64,000 nt of DNA from Chaetorhynchus papuensis. Taxonomy: Eukaryota > Chordata > Aves > Passeriformes > Rhipiduridae. A program made the translations under genes and the position numbers. The notes under the pieces were generated by a model. That model was not told where the DNA came from and did not search any database. It saw only the letters and a program-made list of their open reading frames with translations. Below are positions 24,078-34,581 of this stretch, piece by piece. Numbering within the stretch: position 1 is the first letter of the stretch; every line of letters starts with the position of its first letter. Location of the stretch: positions 310,001 through 374,000 of the forward strand of contig VWYX01000212.1 of the NCBI GenBank assembly GCA_013396525.1, written 5' to 3'.

Positions 24078-25395
24078 AACCTCCTTCTTTTTCTTCTTCT
24101 TCTTTTTCTTCTTTTTCTTCTTTTTCTTCTTTTTCTTCTTTTTCTTCTTTTTCTTCTTTTTCTTCTTTTTCTTCTTNNNNNNNNNNNNNNNTCTTCTTTT
24201 TCTTCTTTTTCTTCTTTTTCTTCTTTTTCTTTTTCTCCTTCTTTCTCCTTCTTTTTCTCCTCCTCGACCTGCTCCGCCTCCTCGTCCTCCTCCTCATCCT
24301 CCTCCTCCTCCTCGTCATCCTCCTTCTCCTTGTCCTCCTCGTCCTCCTCATCCTCCTCGTCCTCCTCCTCATTCTACTCCTCCTCGTCCTCCTCCTCATC
24401 CTCCTCGTCCTCGTCCTCCTCCTCATCCTCGTCCTCCTCCTCCTCGTCCTCCTCCTCGTCCTCCTCCTCCTCCTCCTCCTCCCCGTCCTCCTCCTTGTCC
24501 TCATCCTCCTACTTGTTCTCCTCGTCCTCCTCCTCTTCATCCTTCTCCTTGTCCTCCTCCTTGTCCTCCTTCTCCTCCTCCTCCTCGTCCTCCTCCTCAT
24601 CCTCCTCCTCGTCCTCCTCCTCCTCGTCCTCCTCCTCCTCCTTGTCCCCCTCCTCCTCCTCCTCCTCCTCCTTGTCCTCTTCGACCTCATCCTCATCCTC
24701 GTCCTCCTCCTCCTCCTCCTTGTCTTCGTCCTCCTCCTCCTCCTTGTCCTCCTCCTCCTCATCCTTCTCGTCCTCCTCCTCCTTTGCGTCCTCCTCCTCC
24801 TCATCCTGCTTCTTCTCCTTCTCGTCCTCCTCCTCCTCCTCGTCCTCCTCGTCCCCATCCTTGTCCTCGTCCTCGTCGTCCTCGTCATCCTCGTCCTCCT
24901 CCTCGTCCTCGTCCTCCTCATCCTCCTCCTCCTCCTCCTTGTCCCCCTCCTCCTCCTTCTCCTCCTTGTCCTCATCCTCCTCGTCCTCCTCCTCCCTTTC
25001 ATCCTCCTCCTCCTCCTCATCCTCCTTCTCCTTCTCCTCCTCCTCCTCGGCCTCCTTGACCTCGTCCTTGTCTTGGTCCTCCTCCTTCTCTTCCTCGTCC
25101 TTCTCGTCCTCCTCCTTGTCCTCCTCCTCCTCCTTTTCATCCTCCTCATCCTCCTTCTCCTCCTTCTCCTCCTTGTCCTCCTCGTCCTCGTTCTTGTCCT
25201 CGTCCTCCTCGTCCTCCTCGTCCTCCTCGTCCTCCTCGTCCTTGTCCTCCTTGTCCTCCTCCTCGTCCTCCTCCTCGTCCTCCACGTCCTCCTCCTCCTC
25301 GTCCTCCTCGTCCTCATCCTCCTCATCTTCCTCCTCGTCCTGCTCCTCTTCCTCATCCTCCTCCTCGTCCTCCTCGTCCTCCTCCTTCTCCTCCT
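24078..25395. repeat. 1.3-kb pyrimidine-strand simple repeat, (CTTCTTTTT)n then (TCN)n
   Basis: Left part (24078-24250) is a TTCTTCTTTTTC array with a 15-N gap at 24177-24191. Right part (about 24250-25395) is over 1.1 kb of TCC triplets in which the third base varies mostly among C, G, A and T, so the plus strand is nearly all pyrimidine with A/G interruptions at a period of three. Because TCN lacks stops in several frames, long apparent frames arise on both strands: Ser-rich on plus, Arg-rich and Asp/Glu-rich on minus. These are artefacts of the repeat. A strand this asymmetric could form triplex (H-DNA) structures (known property of such tracts). Confidence 0.97.
24177..24191. other. 15-N run inside the array
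   Basis: Fifteen N in the TTC-rich part, probably uncertain bases or a short sized gap. The array length is therefore not exact. Confidence 0.9.
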
Positions 25396-26024
25396 AGTAG
25401 TGGAAAACATGCCAAAAATCGTTGAAGTACTTAAAAAGTTAACTTAGGGAGAAACTAGAATTTTTTTATTTTTACATATTTTTACAGATCTTCATATTTT
25501 GGCAATACTTTCATGGAGCTTTATTAATATGTCAGATCTGTAGCCCAGCTTCTGACCCTTTCTAACTGTAAACTGTTACTTCTTTAAAACATTTGAGAAA
25601 GTTTTAGGGACTCAGGGTTAGTGCCAATTCAAATTCTGGAGTAGCCGCCATTTTAGCAAAGACTCCAAGCTGAACTGCATGGACAGAAGTGCTCTGGTGC
25701 CAAGGCTCACACCGAGGGAGCAAGGTGAGCTTTCCTATCCAGTAAGAGTTCGAAAATAAAACACAGAAAGGTGCCCCAGTCCCCTCCTCCCGACCAGGAA
25801 GCAGTGGAGCTGTGACTTAGAGACAGCTCTGACTCAGGGTGGGCAGCACCCAGCAGGGACAGCTCCTATCCCCATTCTCCCATGCTGCGGCTGCTAGGGT
25901 GTGATGTGGAGGTTCAAGAAGCAATTCAAGCAGGAAAGGGCACAGTCGCTCAGTGTAAGAGGTGAGCTTAGCAATTGTGTCTGCTTGCCAAGGATCTGTG
26001 TCTTCTGCATGAGCCAGAAAGAAT

Positions 26025-27035
26025 ATGGCAACACAAACTGACCTTCCAAGGAAATATGCAGAGGTCCAGGTCTCACACTGCAGAGAGTGCCAGAGACTGG
26101 CATTGGTATCTGAAGGAAGAAGAGACAATACTTGTGTGAGGAATGAGCAGGTCAGTGATCTGTTCAGGCTAGTGGTGCAATTTAAAGAGGAGGTGGGAAA
26201 GTTAAACAGTAATCAAGCTGTCTGAGGAGTAAATTGACTGGTGGAGCTGTGTTCTACCAACCCTGAGGCAGGGTACCAGACAACTGCACCTCAGGAAGCC
26301 AAGGATGCCCTAACCTCTTCCTAACAGGCAGGACAGAACCTAAGAGACTGGGGGGAAATGGAGTCAGGTCCCTGCTTTGGGTGGCTGCTGAATAGTCTCC
26401 TGGCCTTCCTCTCCTTCCCAGGTGCCCCTACAGAACAGGTTTGAGGCTCTGGAAACTGAAGGCCAGGAAAATGGTGAGGTAGACAAAGGACCATCTGAGG
26501 GGCTGGCTAGTGAGAATCAGTCAAGCCCATGTATTACAACTACACAAAATAAAAAAGAAGGGTAATTGTCATAGGCAACTTCCTTCTGAGGGGAATGGAG
26601 ACCCTGATATGCTGACTGGACCCATCTCACAGGGAAGTCTGCTGCCTACCTGGGCTCCAGGTAAGGAAACTCCCTGGTCTGGTACAGGGAGTTTCCCGAG
26701 TCTATTAATTGTCCAGGTTATTAGTGCTGAAATTGAAGGAATAAGTCCCAGGGCAATCAAAAGGGACTTCAGGGCGCTGGGACATTTGGTCAAAGGAGTA
26801 GGTGCACAAGGTTGTATTCTACTCAATTCCTTCAGTACCAAGGGCAGATACTGAAAGGAGCAGGGAAACTAGCCTAATTAATACATGGCTTAGGGGCTGG
26901 TGTCATAGGTGGAATTTTTGGTTTTGGACCACGGGGCAGTTCACACTGCATTAGGCCTGCAACAGGCAACAGATGGGGTCCACCTGTCTCAGAGGGCAAA
27001 AAGGATTATGCCCATGCATTGGCAGGACTCATTGA
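26025..27035 (+). pseudogene. CR1 ORF1 remnant (Cys-rich N-terminus, esterase-like domain)
   Basis: CR1 ORF1 proteins bind RNA and, in CR1-like families, carry a Cys-rich N-terminal segment and an SGNH/GDSL-type esterase domain (known). The probable start is ATG at 26025. The first 66 codons are open and include CRECQ (C at 26079-26081 and 26088-26090), then NTCVRNEQ where a family Cys appears changed to Asn, then a LFRLVVQFKEEV stretch that looks like coiled coil. Stops and frameshifts follow. The esterase start is recognisable at 26560-26600 in VIGNFLLRG: the GDS catalytic box reads GNF (26574-26582), so the nucleophile Ser is lost. The segment continues with DPSHREVCCLP in another frame and ends near the LIERALG join at about 27035. 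Non-functional. Confidence 0.82.
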
Positions 27036-28063
27036 GAGAGCCTTGGGGGCCACTTGGGAGGCAGTCCTGAGGGGCAGAGTTGCCCAGGAAGTTTTAATGG
27101 GCTTTAAGAAGGAAACCTTAAAGATACAGGAGCAGTCTGTCCCCATGTGCTGTAAGACAAGCCAGCAGGGAAAAAGACCAGCCTGGTTAAACAGAGAACC
27201 TAGGCGGGAACTCAGGGAAAAAAAACCAAGAGTTCCTTCCTCTGGAAGGAGAGGCAGGTAACCTGGGGGGACTACAAGGATGTTGTGAGGTTATGTAGGG
27301 AGAAAATTAGAAGGGCCAAAGCCAAAATGGAATTTAATTTGACCACTGCATTTTATGACAACAAAAAAAGTTTCTATAAATATGTTGGCAGCAAAGCCAG
27401 GGCTAAGGAAAGTCTTCATCCTTCACTGGATGCAGAGGGTAGCATAGGAGATGAGGAAAAAGCTGAGATTTTTAATGTCTTCTTTGTCTTGGTCTTTAAT
27501 ATTAAAAGCAGTTGTCCTCAGGATATTGAGTTTCCAGAACTGCAAGTTAGTGACAGGGAGTTGAATGAAGTCCCCATAATCCAGGATGTGGGTTTAGTGA
27601 TCTGCTACGCCCATGAGACCTACACAAGTCTATGGGATGCACATGAAAGTAATGAGACATCTGGTAAAAGAGCTTGCCAAGTCACTTTGAATCCTTTACC
27701 AGTACTTTTGGTTAACGGGAGATGTGCCAGTTGACTGGAGACTAGCAACTGTGATGCTCATCTACAAGGGTCTGAATGATGATGTGGGGTAATATAGGCC
27801 TCTCAGCCTGACCTTGGTACTGGGGAAGGTCATGGAACAGATCATCTTGAGTGCCAACACACAGCGCATGCAGGAGAGATGGGGATGACCCCCAGACAAC
27901 ACAGTTTTATGAAAGGAAGGTCCTGCTTGACCAACCTTATCTCCTTCTATGACAAAGCGACCCACCTAGTGGATGAGGAAAAGGCTGTGGATGTTCTCTA
28001 TATAGACTTCAGTAAGCATTTGACACTGTATCCCACAGCATTCTCCTGGAGAAAATGGCTGCT
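27036..28063 (+). pseudogene. CR1 ORF2 remnant (linker and RT N-terminus)
   Basis: Starts abruptly after ORF1 without any endonuclease. Readable pieces: EAVLRGRVAQEVL and KRPAWLNREPRRELREKK (27055-27230), DVVRLCREKIRRAKAKMEF shifted frame (27275-27325), a long frame with DNKKSFYKYVGSKARAKESL (27355-27415), DEEKAEIFNVFF (27452-27487), then RT residues HSFMKGRSCLTNLISFYDK (27893-27950) and DVLYIDFSK (27988-28015). The sequence leaves CR1 plus sense at AGAAAATGGCTGC (about 28060). The RT catalytic FADD box is beyond this point and therefore missing. Compared with the minus copy next door the two differ at many sites, so they are separate copies rather than a recent local inverted duplication. 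Confidence 0.88.
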
Positions 28064-30243
28064 TTCAGGTAGTTGTAGAGAGCAATAAGGTCTTCCCTCA
28101 GACTCCTTTTCTCCAGCCTAAACAACCCCAGTGCTCTCAGCTACTCCTCATCAGGTCCTTCACCAGCTTCATTGCTCTTTGGAAATGCTCCTACACCTCA
28201 ATGTCTTTGTTGTAGTGAAGGGCCCTGGACTGAACATGGCAGTTGAGGTACGACCTCACCAGTACTGATTACAGGGGGACCATCACTGCGCTGATCCTCC
28301 TGGCCACACTATTTTTTTATACAGGCCATTGGCCTTCTTGGCCACCTGGGCACATGGTGTCTCATGTTCAGCTGCTGTTGACCAACACCTGCAGGTCCTT
28401 TTCCACCAGGCAGCTTTCCAGCCACTCTGCCTGCCACAAGCCTGCCGCAAGCCTGCCGCAAGCACTGCATGGGGTTGCTGTGACCCAAGGGCAGGACCTG
28501 CCGCTTCGTCTTGTTGACCCTCATAATATTGTCCTGGGCCCACCAATCCAAGCTGGTCTGAACCTTCACAGCAGATTAATACTCCTGCCCAATTTGGTGT
28601 TGTCTGCAAACAAAGAGAGAGAGGACATGATCCCCTCATCCAGGTCATTGATGAAGATGTTAAACATGTCTGGCCCTAATACTGAGGCCTGGGGAACACC
28701 ACTTTTAACTAGCCACCAGGTGGATGTTACTTCATTCACCACCGTTCTCTGGCCCTGGCATCCATCCATTTTTTTACTGAGTGAAGACTACACCCATCCA
28801 CACCATTGTAAGCCAGTGTCTCCAGGAGAATGATGCAGAAAATGATGACAAATTCTTTACTAAAGTCTAGGTAGATGACATCCACAGCCTTTCCTTTATC
28901 CACTAAGCTGGTGACTTTGTCATAAAAGGAGATGAAGTTGGTCAAGCAACTTGCCTCTCATAAACCCATGCCATCTGGGCCCGATACCCTGGTTGTCCTG
29001 TGCTTGCCAGGAGAAGGCATTCAAGATGATCTGCTCCAGCACCTTTCCCAGCACCATCAAGCTGACAGGCCTGTATTTCCCAAGACCATCCTTCTGACCC
29101 TTTAATAAATGGGCAATACATTTGCTAACTTCCAGTCACTTGGGACTTTCCTGGTTGACCAGGAGTAAATGACTGAAAATGGCTTGGTGGGCTCTTCTGC
29201 CAGCTCTCTCAGTATAGTTGGATCCCTTCTGACTCCATGGACTTGTGTGGGTCCAAGTGACGTAACAAGTCAGTGACCCTTCCCCCCTGGATTATGGGGC
29301 CTTCATTCTGCTCCCCATCTCTGTCTTCCAGCTCAGGGGACTGGGTACCTTGAGGACAATTGGTCTTGCTATTAAAGACTGAGTCAAAGAAGGCATTAAT
29401 ATCTCAGCCTTTTCCTCATCCCCTGTCAGTATGTTTCCCTCCACACCCAGTAAAGGATGGAGAGTCTCCTTGACCCTCCTTTTGTTGCCGATGTATTTGT
29501 AGAAACCCTTTTCGTTACCTTTACAGTCCTGGTCAGATAAAGTTCTATCTGGGCTTTGGTCCTTCTAACTTCATCCCTGCATAACCTCACAACATCTGTG
29601 TAGTTCTCCTGAGTTGCCTGCCCCTTTTTCCAGAGGTGATACACTCTCTTTTTTTCCCTGAGATCCAGCCAAAGCTCTCTGTTTCGCCAGGTTGGTCTTC
29701 TTCGCTGTCAGGTCTTTTGCCCATGGGGACGGCCTGCTCCTGTACCTTTAATATTTCCTTGTTAAACCATGTCCAGCCTTCCTGGATTCCTTTTCCCTGA
29801 AGGACTACCTCCCAAGGGACTCTCTCAACCAGTCTCCTTCATAAGCCAAAGTCCGCCCTCTGGAAGTCCAAGGTGGCACTTCTGTTGGCATCCTTCCTTA
29901 CTTACCTGATAATTTCATGATTACTATGAGACCGATGGCTTTTGACCATCACAAGCCACACAAATCCTTCTGTTTCCAAACAGCAGGTCTGCTGGGGCAC
30001 CACCCTTGGGCAGCTCCCCTCCCTCTGTGTTAGGAGGTTATTTTCCACACACTCCAGAAACTTCCCTAGATTGTTTTCTCTCTGCTGTGTTGTACTTCCA
30101 TCAGACATCTAGTAAGTTGAAGTCCCCCATGCAAACAGGGGTCAATGATTGTGAGACTTCTACCAGCTGCTTACAGAATATTTTGTTTTCATCTTTATCC
30201 TGGTTGGGTGGTCTATAAAAACGAACTTCCACTAAGATATTCT
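28064..30243 (-). pseudogene. CR1 LINE ORF2 (endonuclease C-terminus to end of RT region), minus strand
   Basis: Read on minus from 30243: YRPPNQD and, 30 codons on, MGDFN (about 30118-30132), both hallmarks of the APE-type endonuclease of CR1, then a stop. Next NTAERKQS-like and SNHEIIR pieces (30080-29900), the linker VYHLWKKGQATQE (29640-29600) and DVVRLCRDEVRRTKAQIE (29600-29540), an EDRDGEQNEGPIIQ segment (about 29330-29290), RT pieces KSGVPQASVLGP, FNIFINDLDEG and FADNTKLGRS (28720-28580), and a final LEKRSLREDLIALYNYLK-like stretch meeting the plus copy at 28064. The RT box is FADN, not FADD. The 3' UTR and terminal octamers are absent. Numerous stops and shifts. It also contains a small tandem GCCTGCCGCAA repeat near 28436-28462. 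Confidence 0.92.
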
Positions 30244-31291
30244 AAGTCTTTCACCAAGGCACTGTTCTCCTTTCCCTCAATTCTTACCCATAAACACTTA
30301 AATCTATAAGAACCATCATCGACCTCCAGACAACTGAAACACTACATTGCTACATCAATTATGTTGCTACATGGGTTCTATTGAGTATCACAAAGAGAAT
30401 TGTCACAATCTTGCTCCAGGAAATGGAAGGAGATATTTTCAGACACCTTCAAGCTGAAATAGAAGCATGAAAATATTCTGTATCTATTCACATTACTTTA
30501 AACTAAATTGAAATTTAGAATAAAAGCTTAGCTGGGAGTTAGTAATTGTTACTTCTCCAGAATGATGTGAAGTATTTGAATCTGCTGTATCCAATCTGTA
30601 GCCTGTCCAGTTATGCCTTACAGTATTCAGAAGACAAACTAAAGAGAAAGCAGTTTACTAGAAAAAAACTCTATATACTGAACAACAGAATATGTAGTTC
30701 CTAAGGCAGGAAGAAATGAACACTCCAAAAACAGATGTGCTCTGAAGGCTGTCTCTTTCCCCATATCATCATATATAGAATTAAGCAAAGTTTTCTCATT
30801 CCAAGATCATTCTGTCTATTAGCTTTCATCCTTCAGTCACTCCTTCATGAAAATGAAGACAGGAACCCCAGTAAAAGAAGGCTACAAATATTCAAACTAC
30901 AATGAATATAGAATTATAATTAAGGAAGAAGAATTGAACATTTCATTAATTTGAATAAACTATCACACCCATATTTAAGTCCATTGACCCTTCAGCTTCC
31001 CATACTGCTTTCCTTTCCTGAATTTACATATTGCATCCTCTACCAGCAGACAATTCTTAACATATGGGGTTGTTCATATAAGTATGCAATATCCTTAGTA
31101 GATGCACAATAAGTAGATCTTAAGAATGTGAACTGCAGAACTGCGAGGAGAATCAGGCTAACAGAGTCTACTATTTTTAATAATTAAACTCTTTGAAAAA
31201 GGAGTAAGTCTTATAAAATACAGTCTTAACACCAGTGGTTCGTCTATTCATTTAATCATCTCTATGTTTCTGTCTCTGTTGTAATGCAATT
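30244..31291. other. AT-rich unique DNA, no gene seen
   Basis: Ordinary AT-rich sequence after the CR1 block, with no repeat or gene recognised. Confidence 0.55.
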
Positions 31292-31405
31292 AGGTATACA
31301 AAGTTGCACAAAGTTCTCATCGGGGTGCTTAAAGCAGGCTACATGATGAGATATATATTTTATGAAAAAAATGAAAAAATAAATGCATTCAACATGCCTA
31401 ATTAA
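31292..31405 (+). repeat. Unclassified 114-bp repeat, copy 1
   Basis: AGGTATACAAAGTTGCACAA...CATGCCTAATTAA. Copy 2, in the same orientation, lies at 34467-34581 and matches at all but roughly eight positions plus a 1-base indel in an A run. Flanks on both sides differ, so the homology has sharp ends. It contains an A-rich GAAAAAAATGAAAAAATAAA core. No CR1 or LTR signature; I do not recognise the family. Confidence 0.9.
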
Positions 31406-34154
31406 CATTTTGACATTGTTTTGTATTTTATGTTTGACTGGTAGCTGTTTGTATTAATTTGCAGAGTTAGAGGCAACTAAGAATATCTTGAAAAACTTGT
31501 AAATTAAACAATTGTTTTAGAACTCCTTTTTACATTCAACTTTAGATTATTTAAGAGTTAATTTCCACTTTTTAATAGTGATATTTTCACTGTAAACATA
31601 ACTGTTGGAAAGTATATATAAACAGAACCTTGTCAATCAGTGTAATCACCAATAACAAGGTACTGAATCCTCAGCAAGGCCAAACACAGTTTGTCCTGCA
31701 ATGTGAAAACTTATCCATCAAACAAATAACTGTATTTCAAGATGATGATAATAGTTAAAAATTTGTGCAGAGTATGCTCAAACACACATTCCAAGGTAAA
31801 GCACTGTTAATACGAAATGTACTCATTATGAAAACACTTTACCACATAATGGTGAAATATACAATTATTAGTCATTATCAAGAATAACCTGGTGAATCTC
31901 TCAATTTTACATGTAAAAATCAGTTCTGATCCTATCCTTCACTGACAAAGTTTCAATAAATTATTCTAGCTGAAATAAAGCATTTTGTGTGAGAAATTAG
32001 AAAAATCCCTGAGTATCTGAAGTAACACAAGAGCTGAAAGTGCGTAGTATTTTCTCAAGGCAAGATAGACAAAACTTTCCAAAATTATTTTTTACCTTAC
32101 CTTAGGTATCTTTTACTAGACACCAATTCTCAGTGGATGCTCACCTGCATGGGTAAAACAGCTAAGTTTCCCCTAACTTGTTTTCTGAAATGTTTAATGA
32201 AACAAAATGCAATGTTACACAACACATGATATTGAACTTGGGAAATGTGAGAAATTAGAGCTCAAGATGTGAAAAAGTCTTTACATTTTCAGTACCTTCA
32301 ATTTCATTGGCTGTGTGTTCATGGCATATCTTATGGTATATATTGATTTGTTCAAATTTATCCCTCAGGATTTCATTTGTCCTGACTCCAGTGAGCAGTG
32401 GGAATCCAATGCAAAAAGAAATGTGAAACTGTATAGGAAAGATAAGTGTAAATGGTTTTAATTTTAAAATTCTGTTTCACTGGGACCTGAAAACTGAGGC
32501 ATTCTTAAAAGAAATGAAATTATGGTTAGAAGAAAAAATTTCTCTGTTTCTGGGAGCACTGGCCCATGGTTTTAGTAGTGAAAGAGATTACCTATGTGCC
32601 TAATTGACCAGTAGCATTTTTGGCCTGTAAAACAATTCACTGTAATTGTCAGGTTTTTAGGACCTTTTTTGTTTAATTAGAGTAATAAGTGAAATATGAA
32701 TTCAATTTAAGCCCTGCAAACTAGATCTTCAAGTGTTATAAATTATAATAGTACCATTGACTTTGTGAAGCTCTGTCAGTATATCATCGTGAAAACTCCA
32801 AATGTTCGAGAATGCACTACAACACAAACTTTAAGTGACCTTTAAGTGCTTACCAAAACAAGTACTTGAAATGTCAGTGTCAAATAAAGTTTGTTAGGAA
32901 TACTTGATTCAACCTTTTATAAATGTTTTTGACAATTATCAGTTTTCAATTGCAATCAAATTTGCATTAGAACTGAGCAAAGAAATTGCAATTTATTTAG
33001 ATAGTTTATTTTTCAGCATTTTCTTACCAAAGAAGAATAAACTTATTTTTGACTCATTTCCTGGTACTGAAATTGCTTAAATCTAAGTAACTTGAACTAC
33101 TGAAAATTTTTGATGACTAACAATGGCAGTTGTTTGTAGAGAAACAATGTTGTTGTGACTGGAAATCTCTTGGCCAGGATTTGATTTTTAATGAGAATTA
33201 TAAGAGAGAACAGTCTTCATAAATATGCTTTACTAAAAGTAAAGAGAAAACTCTGTGAAGAAGCATATTATAATACTTGGCTGTGTCATACAGATGTCAC
33301 AGCTCTACCAGCAAAACCTATGCTTGCATCTTAGCTGACATCAGCTGGTGTTTGTTGTTTGCTCACAGAGCAATGTAACTACATCGGTATCTTACTTCTC
33401 TTGGCATATCCTGTGTGTGCACTGGAGATCCTCACTGACAGACCTATACGCGTGTGGCCATGGCAGGGGAAGTTTTGTTGCATAAACACAGTAATAGAAG
33501 GCTTAAATCAGTCTAGATTTTCTCATACATACAGACATACATGTTCACATTAACATCCAAATGTCAATGACATGGATATTTAAAAAATTAGGTGTCTTTG
33601 AATACTAATACATTTGTAAACTTTGGATATTTTTATTTTAAACTGAGTATTATATTTGGTGCAGATGTGTTACATCTGTGTTAAGATGCAAAGAAATAGG
33701 GCTAAGGTCCAATGAAGCTGCCCTTCCCCCTGCTGCAGATTCCTGAGATGACAAAAGGACTTTGAGATTTGGCCACAAGCCATTATCCAGTCTTTCCAAA
33801 ATTATATTTTAAAGGCTAGCAGACAAAAATCTCTGAACTCTTTTAATTAGACTCTGATATCTAAACTCTATATCCTATGATTTATTCCATTATTGAAGAC
33901 AATAGTCTGTTATACAATTGGGATTCTTACAATAAAATTTAAGAATTAAAGTTAAAATTTCCATAGGCTGAATATTAATGTGCTTATTCTGGCTATCCTA
34001 AACAACTCATTGGGCATGTATTTCAAAAATTTGATTACTCTTGCTGAAGACTGTTAGATGACTGGCAAGATCATCTTTAATTCTGAATATTCTTTCTTTA
34101 AGTTACAAATAGTATTTGGTTACTCAAAAAGGTATCATTTACTTTAATGTGTAT
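31406..34154. other. AT-rich unique DNA, no gene seen
   Basis: No supported coding sequence or transposon. A short plus frame (33359-33553) has no motif. Confidence 0.55.
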
Positions 34155-34248
34155 CAGAATTAGAGCTACTGGGGATAAAATTACCTGATGATCTTTGTGG
34201 ATCCCTTCCAACTTGGAATAATCTGTGATTCTGTGATATTCTGTGATT
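34155..34248 (+). mobile_element. CR1 LINE 3' terminal stub, plus strand
   Basis: CTGATGATCTTTGTGGATCCCTTCCAACTTGG followed by three terminal octamer-like units (AATCTGTG, ATTCTGTG, ATATTCTGTG) ending near 34248. Severely 5'-truncated copy. Confidence 0.92.
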
Positions 34249-34466
34249 TTCTTGACTCATAAATTATTTCTTATTTTTTAATCTCTTCTGCAGATCTATT
34301 TTTAAAATATCCCGTGGACAGCTGAAAGTTAGCATCTTAAAATTTCACTTACCTACTCATAATTCTCGATCATTCACTCAAATAAAAAAAGAAGCAGTAT
34401 ATTTTTTGGTTTTTCATTGATAATGTGAAATTGATACCTTTAGGAATCCAGTGAATGTTTTTATAT

Positions 34467-34581
34467 AGGTACACAAAGTTGCACAAAGTTCTCATCAGGG
34501 TGCTTAAAGCAGGCTACATGATGCAATATATGTTTTATGAAAAAAAATCAAAAAATAAATGCATTCAACATGCCTAATTAA
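34467..34581 (+). repeat. Unclassified 114-bp repeat, copy 2
   Basis: Direct repeat of 31292-31405, about 3.17 kb downstream. The shared stretch from AGGTACACAAAGTTGCACAA to CATGCCTAATTAA is followed by unrelated flank. Both could be copies of one short interspersed element or the product of a local duplicative transposition. Confidence 0.9.

Larger units (their letters stand above)
25630..28063 (+). mobile_element. CR1 LINE with preserved 5' part, internally deleted, plus strand
   Basis: Element reading left to right: 5' UTR-like GC-richer segment (about 25630-26024), ORF1 remnant (26025 to about 27035), then directly the endonuclease-RT linker and RT N-terminal part of ORF2 (about 27036-28063). 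The endonuclease domain that should lie between ORF1 and the linker is absent, a deletion of several hundred bases. The 3' half of RT, the C-terminal domain and the 3' UTR are also absent, because an oppositely oriented CR1 starts at 28064. Most CR1 copies are cut at the 5' end, so one that keeps ORF1 but lacks its 3' end is unusual. Confidence 0.85.

Noticed and set aside
24076..25410. 444-codon Arg-rich frame on minus, 355-codon Ser-rich on plus and 258-codon Asp/Glu-rich on minus
   Set aside because: All lie in the TCN/TTC simple repeat, which lacks stops in most frames by composition. They overlap on both strands and have no domain or flanking gene structure.
28064..30243. Twin-priming (5' inversion) as the explanation of the CR1 palindrome
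   Set aside because: Twin priming splits one RNA into non-overlapping inverted and direct parts. Here both halves contain the same linker and RT region and differ in sequence, so two copies are required.
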